DNA of 64,000 nt from Bdellovibrionota bacterium (GTDB lineage: Bacteria > Bdellovibrionota > Bdellovibrionia > Bdellovibrionales > Bdellovibrionaceae). The stretch covers positions 1-64,000 of the forward strand of contig CAUJGP010000033.1 of assembly GCA_963170155.1 (NCBI GenBank). Reading direction: 5' to 3'. Under the pieces are notes generated by a model. It saw nothing but the letters and a program-made list of their open reading frames with translations. It was not told the DNA's origin and did not search any database. A program made the translations under genes and the position numbers. Shown here one piece after another: positions 44,044 through 51,334 of the stretch (position 1 is the first letter of the stretch; every line of letters begins with the position of its first letter).

Positions 44044-47000
44044 ATGAAATGCATGCGACCACATATATATAGATTTGGAATTTCAACTTTATTGATCTCA
44101 TGCTTATTTTCCTTTGATGTCGCATCTGCCGCTCTCAATTGTTCTGAAATTTTCTCTTCCCAATTTAAATCATCACATCCTGCAATCCAAGTCGCTCCTC
44201 GCACAACAAATGAGGCCTGGAATGAATCCACTACCGCATTAAAACAGATCAACCAAGCCGTCTACGGTCGCAATCAGGTCATTGAGGCATTAACCACTGC
44301 AATTTTAGCGAAAGAATTCGTTTGGATTAATGGTGAACCCGGCGGTGCTAAAACATTTTTATCGCGTCTCATGTTCCAATCCGTGCTGAATTCAATTCCT
44401 GAAAAGGACAAAAAGATCTTCGTCCTTCAGTTCCATAAGTTGATCTCGGAAGGAAAGATTTCGGGCTTTCAGAAGTTCTCTTCTATGATGAAGGACGGGA
44501 AATACGAAATTGAAACCGAGTCCTCGCTTGTGGGCGATAAATTCCTCTTCCTGATTGCGGACGAAGCGGAGAAATCAAATCCCGCTGTTCTTAATGCGCT
44601 TCTTTCTGTGTTGAACGAACGAAAAGCCTTTTTAGGCGCGAGAGTCGTGGACAGCATCTTATCCAGTGGTGTTTTCACTTCCAATAAAGCGACGGGTGAA
44701 TTCATCCAGGGTTCCCTCAACGACCGCTCATCGAGTGAGGCTTTACTTGATCGAATGGCAATCAAGATTCACATGCTGAATCAACAGTTGAGCCCAAAAG
44801 AATCGGTCGCGATGTACGACTTGGTGAAAAATCCGGGTAAGTTAAAGATCACGCTTCCCTTAAGAGAACTTGAATCTCTCGTGACGAAGGTGAAAATCCC
44901 TGACGAGATGATGGCGGAAATCGTCTCGATTGTGCGTGAATTTGATCGTTCCGTCACTAAAAAATCAGATCAATCAAGAGCCGCCGTGAGATATGGCGAA
45001 GCTGAAACCGAATACTTCCCAGCCAATCAATTCTCAAACCGTTCGGTGCGCAGACTTGTCCAAATTTTTAAGGTGGCCTTTATTGCTAAGCAATTAGCCG
45101 ATGGCATTCCGTTTGATCAAATGCGACTTCAGCCAGGGCGAAAAGACTTAAGTCTTCTTTCGCGCAGCGCTCTTTATACGGGTCCGGCAGGACTTAAAAT
45201 GAAGACCTATGCGGTGACCGAAGTTGATAACGGTATTAAAGTGACCTCGCCCTTTGGGTCTGAATCCAAAATGGCCGTTCAATATAGCCCGTACACCGGA
45301 GAACTTTTCTTATCTGACGGAGCTGGGCGGACTCAATTCACGTTTGCCCAGAGCCAAGAAGGTGGATGGGCCTTAAAATCAAAGTCCGTCGATTTCTCTG
45401 ATTGGTCCGCGGATAAAGGAGCCATCAATGGTCTTGCTCCCAAAATCAAAACTGTGGTCGATGCGAACAAAATTGATCTCGCAAAACCTAAGTTTGACGT
45501 CGATCAGGGAGTTGATCAGCTTCTCGCGAAGGGCACCGTCAAGGAGCGCACGCGTTTAGAACTTGAAAGTATCAAGAAAGACTTAGAACAGTTCGCTAAT
45601 GTTCTGAACCAGCATTTCGATCGAGATCAAAAGCCGCAAGTACCTGCTGCCACAAAGTTACTCCCAGCTCGCAGTGAAAAAGAAAAGCGGCAATTTCGTC
45701 GCGAACTGTTGACGGCATCTCTTGAGCAACGTGTCTCTCGCTATTATGAATGGATGGGCTATGAAGTCCGTGCCTTAAAGCAAAGATTCGTCGAGCTTGA
45801 ACACTCCATTGAAGCTCACTTGACCGGCATTTTATCTGACAATCATCTGTATGTGTTCGGGCCTCCCGGTGGTGCGAAAACCGCCCTCGCTGAGGTCATC
45901 TTGAAGGCGGAGCTTCGCAAACTGAACGCCGATCAAGTGGATCAATTTGTTCAAACAACGCTCTCGCAAATAGGACAAGACCAAAAATTTTTGACAGCGA
46001 TCTTAAAACGCATTCGCAAGGAAAAGCCTAAAGAGTTTGATCGCTTCCTTCTGCAGTTCCATAAGCTTTTGCCGGAAGGTGTGTTGATTGGTTTTCCGAA
46101 GGTCGAAAAACAACTCAACGAAGGGAAAGAAGAAATCGAAGTCTCTTCATCCTTGGCGAATCAAAAATTCGTCTTCGCTATTCTCGATGAAGTGGATAAG
46201 GCTAACCCGCAAACCATCACGGCCCTTCTTTCGATTTTGAACGAACGAGAAGTCTTCGCCGGAAACCAGGTGATCAAAACGGCTCTCAGATCCGCGATTC
46301 TTACGTCGAACAAAATGCCGAGCGAATTCTTGGACTCTTATCACGAAGACAGATCTACCGGCGAAGCGGTCATGGACCGCCCGGTGAATAAGGTTTACGT
46401 CTCGAATAAAATCTCTTCGGAAGAAGCGCTCACGCAATTTCTGATCAATCTTGAAAAAGGGATCAGCCCCAACTGGAAAGGTTTGCTTGCCATTGGGGAA
46501 CTTCGACCTCTTGTGAACCAAGTGGAGTTTGAAACTCCGGCGCTGAAAGAAATGCTCGCAAAAATCCATGAGAAATTTTTAGGCCTTCGTATCAAGAAAG
46601 AGGAAGAAACCAGAAAAGCACACCGCATGGATCCGCGCGAGTTCCCAGATTATTATGTTTCCGCGGCAGGTTCAGCTTCAGACCGAACCATGATTAAACT
46701 TTTTGATCAATTCAAGTCTAGATTTATTGTCCATCAATTGATGAGTGGTGTGGCTTTTAAAGATCTCCGCACCACCATTGAAATGAGAGATCTGGGACTT
46801 TTCTTTGAAGGGCTTGGTTATTGGGCACCACAAAAGATTGAAGCCTCTTACAATCAAGATGGTCTTCTTACATTCAAAAGCGACTCACAAGTAATCGAAC
46901 AACTCATTGGTTCTGGAGTTGTAGACTCTAGGGTGAAATTCCATCTGGAAATGATGATGGAAGAAGCTAAGGACTATGTACAAGTTTTGAATTCAACGGT

Positions 47001-48198
47001 GGGAGAATTCATGCAGGAGTACAAAAAAGAAATTACGAAGTACCCGGATCTTTTCCCAAGTTTATTCGTTCATGAACGAACTGGCGGACAGACTTTGGCG
47101 GCGCCACAAAAAGGCATCACACCAGAGATTCAAATCCAGATCAATAAGGCGGTCCGTGATCTTTCAGGATTGAGATTAAGTCTTGATATCGCAAAGTCAA
47201 AAGGCACAAGCTCCATTGAGCTTACGGCCTTGGCTACGGATTATAAAAAGAAAGAACAAGCTCTCGTCGATTATCTTGAAAAACATAAAATTATGACTCG
47301 GCTCGAGCTTGTTGAAAAAATGAAGCAAGAAATTTTAATCCTTCAAAGTCAGAAGCAGTCGGAAAAAAAGCAAGATGATCGACTCAAAGAAGAAGAGGCT
47401 CGCAAACGACGCGAACAAGAAAGACAAATAAAAGAATTAGTGATTGATGGTCATCGAGCCATCTTTCATCGAATAGAGCCAGGTTCATTTAAAATGGGTG
47501 AAGTGGGAAGTCAGATTGATGTTACTATCAAAAAACCCGTTGACATGATGGCAACTCCGACGACTCAAGTGATATGGAAAAAAATTGCAGAGCTTATCAA
47601 CAGTAAACTAGGTGGTAAGTATAAAATCGATGCTGATCCATCCTATTTTAAAGGTGATACGAGGCCCGTAGAGCAAGTTTCTTTCGATGATATTCAAAAT
47701 TATTGGATCAAGGGACTTAACGAGCTTTCCCAAGTTGGCGAGCCCGTACTGATGGAGCTGATCTCTGGCCATAAGAAAGGTGATGTCTATCGCCTACCGA
47801 CAGAGGCTGAATGGGAATTCATAGTTCGTGGGCGTGGCCAGTATAACGACACCTATCACTTCGGAAGCCAGAAATCTCAGCTGAGAGCTTATGCCTGGTT
47901 CAGCAGAAATGCTGGAAGTCAGACTCATCCTGTCGGAAAAAAGAAGCCTCTCATGATTGGTGGTAAGAAATTCTACGATATGCATGGAAATGTCTGGGAA
48001 TGGGTTCAGGACTGGTATCAAAGCTCACTCCCTGGTGGAACGGATCCTCAAGGCCCGGCACAAGGCTCCGACCGCGTTGTGCGTGGCGGCGGTTGGAACG
48101 ACGATGCGTTCAACCTGAGCTCTGGTAACCGTGGCTACTGGAGGCCCGGCGGTCGCAACCTCTATGTGGGTTTCCGCCTTGTGAGGACAGCCCCGTAG
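44044..48198 (+). CDS. Exported protein with two MoxR-type AAA+ domains and a C-terminal FGE/C-type-lectin-like domain
   Basis: The 1384-aa protein has a signal peptide (GISTLLISCLFSF, cleavage after VASA), then CSEIFSS (C33). AAA+ domain 1: Walker A GEPGGAKT (97-104), Walker B LIADE (170-174), sensor TSNK. AAA+ domain 2: Walker A GPPGGAKT (606-613), Walker B ILDE (713-716), TSNK. Both carry the same LQFHKL--EG--IGF insert and LxSxLNER, so they arose by duplication. A charged coiled coil (about 1098-1136) leads to an FGE-sulfatase domain (1137-1384) with PTEAEWEF (1252-1259), MHGNVWEWVQDW and RGGGW (1347-1351). The FGE cysteines are absent, so it should bind rather than oxidise. An AAAGGA lies before the ATG. 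An exported ATPase is odd, as the periplasm has no ATP. Base composition is visibly more GC-rich than the neighbours. Confidence 0.85.
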   Translation: MKCMRPHIYRFGISTLLISCLFSFDVASAALNCSEIFSSQFKSSHPAIQVAPRTTNEAWNESTTALKQINQAVYGRNQVIEALTTAILAKEFVWINGEPGGAKTFLSRLMFQSVLNSIPEKDKKIFVLQFHKLISEGKISGFQKFSSMMKDGKYEIETESSLVGDKFLFLIADEAEKSNPAVLNALLSVLNERKAFLGARVVDSILSSGVFTSNKATGEFIQGSLNDRSSSEALLDRMAIKIHMLNQQLSPKESVAMYDLVKNPGKLKITLPLRELESLVTKVKIPDEMMAEIVSIVREFDRSVTKKSDQSRAAVRYGEAETEYFPANQFSNRSVRRLVQIFKVAFIAKQLADGIPFDQMRLQPGRKDLSLLSRSALYTGPAGLKMKTYAVTEVDNGIKVTSPFGSESKMAVQYSPYTGELFLSDGAGRTQFTFAQSQEGGWALKSKSVDFSDWSADKGAINGLAPKIKTVVDANKIDLAKPKFDVDQGVDQLLAKGTVKERTRLELESIKKDLEQFANVLNQHFDRDQKPQVPAATKLLPARSEKEKRQFRRELLTASLEQRVSRYYEWMGYEVRALKQRFVELEHSIEAHLTGILSDNHLYVFGPPGGAKTALAEVILKAELRKLNADQVDQFVQTTLSQIGQDQKFLTAILKRIRKEKPKEFDRFLLQFHKLLPEGVLIGFPKVEKQLNEGKEEIEVSSSLANQKFVFAILDEVDKANPQTITALLSILNEREVFAGNQVIKTALRSAILTSNKMPSEFLDSYHEDRSTGEAVMDRPVNKVYVSNKISSEEALTQFLINLEKGISPNWKGLLAIGELRPLVNQVEFETPALKEMLAKIHEKFLGLRIKKEEETRKAHRMDPREFPDYYVSAAGSASDRTMIKLFDQFKSRFIVHQLMSGVAFKDLRTTIEMRDLGLFFEGLGYWAPQKIEASYNQDGLLTFKSDSQVIEQLIGSGVVDSRVKFHLEMMMEEAKDYVQVLNSTVGEFMQEYKKEITKYPDLFPSLFVHERTGGQTLAAPQKGITPEIQIQINKAVRDLSGLRLSLDIAKSKGTSSIELTALATDYKKKEQALVDYLEKHKIMTRLELVEKMKQEILILQSQKQSEKKQDDRLKEEEARKRREQERQIKELVIDGHRAIFHRIEPGSFKMGEVGSQIDVTIKKPVDMMATPTTQVIWKKIAELINSKLGGKYKIDADPSYFKGDTRPVEQVSFDDIQNYWIKGLNELSQVGEPVLMELISGHKKGDVYRLPTEAEWEFIVRGRGQYNDTYHFGSQKSQLRAYAWFSRNAGSQTHPVGKKKPLMIGGKKFYDMHGNVWEWVQDWYQSSLPGGTDPQGPAQGSDRVVRGGGWNDDAFNLSSGNRGYWRPGGRNLYVGFRLVRTAP
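48093..48195 (+). other. Variable-region-like end of the lectin domain (possible DGR target)
   Basis: Codons for residues 1351-1378 run from the W of RGGGW to GFR. Many codons are NNC/NNT (AAC, GAC, GAT, TTC, AAC, AGC, AAC, GGC, TAC, GGC, GGT, AAC, CTC, TAT), as expected if AAC/AAT codons of a template had been changed at adenines. The framework W-N...NR...P..R....GFR matches known variable proteins of diversity-generating retroelements. A GC-rich GGTTTCCGCCTTGTGAGG follows, like an initiation-of-homology element. No reverse transcriptase or template repeat is in the window, so the call is provisional. Confidence 0.5.
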
Positions 48199-48285
48199 CT
48201 CTTATCCTTCTAGCCCCTGATATAGGTTGGACAATATTTACGCGTCGACTTGATGTGTAAAGTAATCTCTATAGGGGTTATGAAA

Positions 48286-48552
48286 ATGCATTCTGCAGAA
48301 CTAAAAGAGCAAGTGGTTAAAGAGATCGAAGAAGTTGGCAATATCAGTCTTGTCTGCAAAAGACATGGGTTAAAAAGCAGTACTGTCCACGGTTGGCTTC
48401 ATAAGGTTAAGAACAAAGACAAAATCGCTCAGTCTAAATCTAATCGTGAAGCTCAAAAGAAGATCAAAGATCTTGAGCTTCAGGTGGCAGTGTTGACCTC
48501 ATTGTTAAAAAAAACATACCCACTCTGGAACAACGACGAACCACTGTCTTAG
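48286..48552 (+). CDS. IS3-family transposase OrfA
   Basis: The 88-aa protein starts with a helix-turn-helix typical of OrfA (MHSAELKEQVVKEIEEVG, then LVCKRHGLKSSTVHGWLHKV). A leucine-zipper-like helix (IKDLELQVAVLTSLLKK) follows, used for dimerisation. AGGGG 8 nt before the ATG at 48286 decides the start over ATG 48280 or TTG 48250. It binds the element ends. The A8 run at 48507-48514 near its 3' end allows a -1 shift into orfB. Confidence 0.85.
   Translation: MHSAELKEQVVKEIEEVGNISLVCKRHGLKSSTVHGWLHKVKNKDKIAQSKSNREAQKKIKDLELQVAVLTSLLKKTYPLWNNDEPLS
48507..48514 (+). other. Programmed -1 frameshift site (A8)
   Basis: The orfA reading TTA AAA AAA ACA places a slippery A-AAA-AAA heptamer at 48507-48513. 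After a -1 shift the next codons read N-I-P-T-L-E-Q and stay open for 317 codons to 49466, giving an OrfAB fusion of the usual IS3 kind. Confidence 0.8.
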
Positions 48553-49466
48553 AGTTTAAAGATAAAGCTAACTTTTCTAAAGTTTGCCTGTATGCAAGTC
48601 TCTCAAGGTCTTGTGCCTACTTTAATAGGAAAATACAGGTTGTTAAGCGCCCTGGACGTCCCCCACCAGGGTTTACTGTAAACAGAGATGGCAGAGTCAT
48701 TAAAGATGAGACCCTTGTTACTATTTTAAAAGAGTACCGATCACAGATAGAGTTCGCTAATGGCGGTGGTGCCAGGATGCTAAGCCACTACTTGGCGGTT
48801 GAGCAGAGTGTTTATATTAATCACAAAAAGATCTACCGACTATGTGATGAGTCTAATTTACTGTTATTTAAGAGAGCTGATAAGAAATCCAGAAAATTTA
48901 AAAAAGTAAGATGCAATTACTCTGAAGTCTCAGGACCCAATGAGTTATGGCAATTTGATTTAAAATATATTTGGATCCATGGAGAGAATCGTTGGTGCTT
49001 TTTCCTGGGGTTTATAGACGTGGTCTCTAAAAAAATCACTGGTTGGTATGTGGGAAGAACCTGTAAGTCTGGCGACTTGGTGTTTACACTTGATCAAGCC
49101 ATTAAAAGCGAGAGAATTGCTTCAGATCATCCTCTAACAATTAGGTCAGATAATGGTCCGCAGATGTCGAGTAATAGGTTTTATTTTTATTTAAAAAACT
49201 TAGAGAAGAAACTAACTCACGAGTTTATCCCACCAAGGTCTCCGGACAGAAATGCTTACATAGAGGCCTTTAACTCGATATTAGAAAAGGAAGTCTTACA
49301 GGTGCAGTATTTTAGAAACTTCGAAGAGGTGTATTTATCAATGATCAGGTTCATAGAGTTCTATAACAACAGAAGGTTACATGGTTCTTTAGGTAATCGT
49401 AGTCCAAAGATGTTCATCGATGGCATAAATAATGGAGATATTACACCCAGAGTCGTCGCCGTCTAG
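48513..49466 (+). CDS. IS3-family transposase OrfB (made as OrfAB by frameshift)
   Basis: The frame is open from the slippery site at 48513 and encodes about 317 residues. It begins with the IS3 HTH_21-like region (VCLYASLSRSCAYFNRK, GGGARMLSHYLAVE). The integrase core carries the DDE triad: D in LWQFDLKYI, D in IRSDNGPQMSS, and E in RNAYIEAFNSILE. The C-terminal EFYNNRRLHGSLGNRSPKMF block is complete. An independent start at 48777 would lose the N-terminal part, so expression as OrfAB is likely. All catalytic residues are present and no frame is broken, so the element may be active. Confidence 0.88.
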   Translation, partial: NIPTLEQRRTTVLEFKDKANFSKVCLYASLSRSCAYFNRKIQVVKRPGRPPPGFTVNRDGRVIKDETLVTILKEYRSQIEFANGGGARMLSHYLAVEQSVYINHKKIYRLCDESNLLLFKRADKKSRKFKKVRCNYSEVSGPNELWQFDLKYIWIHGENRWCFFLGFIDVVSKKITGWYVGRTCKSGDLVFTLDQAIKSERIASDHPLTIRSDNGPQMSSNRFYFYLKNLEKKLTHEFIPPRSPDRNAYIEAFNSILEKEVLQVQYFRNFEEVYLSMIRFIEFYNNRRLHGSLGNRSPKMFIDGINNGDITPRVVAV

Positions 49467-49585
49467 TTGTCTTTAATTAAGGGGTTGACGGGCTTCCATG
49501 GATCGTTTGTTAATTCCATAGTCAGAAATAAAATAAATACTATTTATAATAATTCAAGCAGGTATATTGTGCGTTTTTGAAACAG

Positions 49586-50479
49586 TTAATAACTTATTTT
49601 AATTTTCTCAAGGAGAGTTTCAAGTTTTTGTATTTTCCTTTGTCGAATGCGCTCTGGGCGTGGAGGAAGCGGCTGGATGATCTCTGGACTTTGATCTTCA
49701 AAAGATTTTTCTTGTTGCTGTTCAATAATTCCTAGGAGCGATTCAAGTTCTTCTGTTGATCCCCATTTTCTAATGGCTTTTAATACAAAAGACTTTGCTT
49801 TTAAAAATTCATTTCTAACCAAAAGAGCATCAATCAGAGTCAGAGTTTGGGTGAGCGCTCTGGCCTTTTCTTTATCCATTTTATTGGGAACTCTTTTTGA
49901 AGATAGATCATTTTCATGGTTTGGTGGGAGTTCCTCATCGTCTTCACCGATAATTTCTTCAACATTTTCGCCATCAATGACTTCAAATTTATGGGCAGAA
50001 TCCACCTGGAATGTTTCAGTGCTATATTCGTCTGCGGTTAGGCTTTCTAGGCGCTCAATGATCTTACGCACTTTGGAGTCATTTGGGTTGAGTAATAATA
50101 CCATTTTAAAAGCTTTGAGTGCTTCTTTAGGCTGCTTTTGGTTTAGACATAAATCAGCAAGAAGCGTATGGGCTTGGATATTTTCGGGTGCTAATGTTAC
50201 AGCCTTGGTTAAGGCATTGATAGCTTTTTGAATTTCTTCGCGATCAACATAAATTTTTGCTAACTGCAGCCACCCCCCTGCAAAGTGAGGATGAAGATTA
50301 AGACCTTGTCGGCATATTTGAAGGGCTTGGTGTAAGTTTCCGCTCTTTCTGTAAGCTTCGGCCAGAGGAGCAAAAACCTTTGATGTTTGATCAGAGTCCC
50401 ATAACTTTTGATATCGGTCTAAAAATTCACTGTTGATTTGGCTCATATTATAAAGGATTTCATAGGTGGGTTTATTCAT
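49586..50479 (-). CDS. TPR-repeat protein
   Basis: The protein of about 297 aa has at least three TPR units in residues 30-145 (for example FAPLAEAYRKSGNLHQAL, AGGWLQLAKIYVDREEIQKA, AHTLLADLCLNQKQPKEAL). An acidic linker follows (about 165-200), then a second helical region and a basic C-terminal tail (RPERIRQRKIQKLETLLEKI). There is no signal peptide, so it acts in the cytoplasm, most likely as a binding scaffold. A start at 50446 is also possible. It lies just right of the IS3 element, and no partner is evident. Confidence 0.8.
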   Translation of the reverse strand: MNKPTYEILYNMSQINSEFLDRYQKLWDSDQTSKVFAPLAEAYRKSGNLHQALQICRQGLNLHPHFAGGWLQLAKIYVDREEIQKAINALTKAVTLAPENIQAHTLLADLCLNQKQPKEALKAFKMVLLLNPNDSKVRKIIERLESLTADEYSTETFQVDSAHKFEVIDGENVEEIIGEDDEELPPNHENDLSSKRVPNKMDKEKARALTQTLTLIDALLVRNEFLKAKSFVLKAIRKWGSTEELESLLGIIEQQQEKSFEDQSPEIIQPLPPRPERIRQRKIQKLETLLEKIKISY

Positions 50480-50482
50480 CAA

Positions 50483-50822
50483 TAGGTTTCATGGAAAAGA
50501 TAAGGAAATGCTATTTTTGATGATCGAGAAATGGCTATTATTTAATATTAGAGCTGGAGTGATCTGCTTGATACTGGGAAAAAGGTATCATTAGGGGTCA
50601 AAAAGATCCATTTTAGCAATTGGTCTGTTACTTTATTCAAAATTATGTTTTAAAGGGGGATGGTTCAGTCGTTGATCCATGGTCATTTAAATTCATTTTA
50701 ATAAATATTTTGCAATTCATTCGATTGTTTTTACCAGGCTAAGGGTGATCTCTTCAAGAGGAGAAGGGCGAAGAATGAGTAGGGGCAATCGTATTTATCT
50801 TTAGGACAGAGAGAGGTGTTTT
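50483..50822. other. 340-bp gene-free divergent region
   Basis: I see no coding frame, tRNA or strong hairpin. It lies between the minus-strand TPR gene and the plus-strand haemoglobin gene, so it should hold both promoters. A short CTCTT-C-AAGAG repeat (about 50751-50761) lies in the haemoglobin leader. Confidence 0.5.
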
Positions 50823-51263
50823 TTGGAGTTAAAGCAGGGCCCACAAACAACAGATGAAATTATAGTCAATGGTGTTAGTTTCACTCATGGGGACATCTAT
50901 AATGTTGTGGATGATTTTTATACGAGGATTCAAGGAGACGTAATGTTGAAGGTTCCCTTTCAATCAGTCCATGATTGGCCGGAACACATCCAGCGTTTGA
51001 CCCACTTTTGGTGGATTCGTTTTGGAGGTAAACCCTACATGTTTGCTGAATACAATCCCGTTTTAAAACACTTCTTTGCGGGTTTTGATGGCCTCTTTTT
51101 ATCTCGATGGCTTCAATTATTTTATGAGACTCTTTGCTCTCATTTAAACCCGGATCAAATTCAACTATGGAAAATGGTCACGGAGAGAATGGGGCAGAGC
51201 CTGTCTATTCGAAATGAACATTTTAAAGAGTATTATGAACAAAATAAAAATCAGCAGGATTGA
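50823..51263 (+). CDS. Truncated haemoglobin, group III-like
   Basis: The 146-aa protein matches the group III truncated globins: VVDDFYTRIQGDVMLKVPF, WPEHIQRLTHFWWIRFGG, and the F-helix/E-region around PVLKHFFAGFDGLFLSRWLQLF, with a histidine in LKHFF as the likely proximal haem ligand. The family binds oxygen or nitric oxide and is linked to NO or peroxide handling under low oxygen. The start is a TTG behind GAGAGAGGTG. It is a single gene facing convergent hrpB. Confidence 0.85.
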   Translation: MELKQGPQTTDEIIVNGVSFTHGDIYNVVDDFYTRIQGDVMLKVPFQSVHDWPEHIQRLTHFWWIRFGGKPYMFAEYNPVLKHFFAGFDGLFLSRWLQLFYETLCSHLNPDQIQLWKMVTERMGQSLSIRNEHFKEYYEQNKNQQD

Positions 51264-51334
51264 TGTTGTTTGTTAAGTGTGATTGCCATTTTTAATAGGA
51301 TTAAAATGAATTGTCACATGGCCTTTGATGATCG

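Larger units (their letters stand above)
48208..49490 (+). mobile_element. Apparently complete IS3-family insertion sequence
   Basis: The ends form imperfect inverted repeats: CCCCTGATATAGGTTGGACA on the left (about 48214-48233) and, read inward from the right, CCCCTTAATTAAAGACA (about 49484-49468). They enclose orfA, an A8 slippery site and orfB. The left end lies only about 10 bp after the stop of the MoxR-FGE gene. Exact tips and target duplication could not be fixed by eye. Confidence 0.75.

Noticed and set aside
46147-46628. Two minus-strand frames inside the MoxR gene
   Set aside because: Shadows of the second AAA+ domain, with no ribosome-binding site or recognisable domain.
49491-49585. 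Possible leftover of a DGR cassette (template or reverse transcriptase) right of the IS3 element
   Set aside because: The sequence is short and AT-rich, with no similarity to the block at 48093-48195 and no reverse-transcriptase frame.
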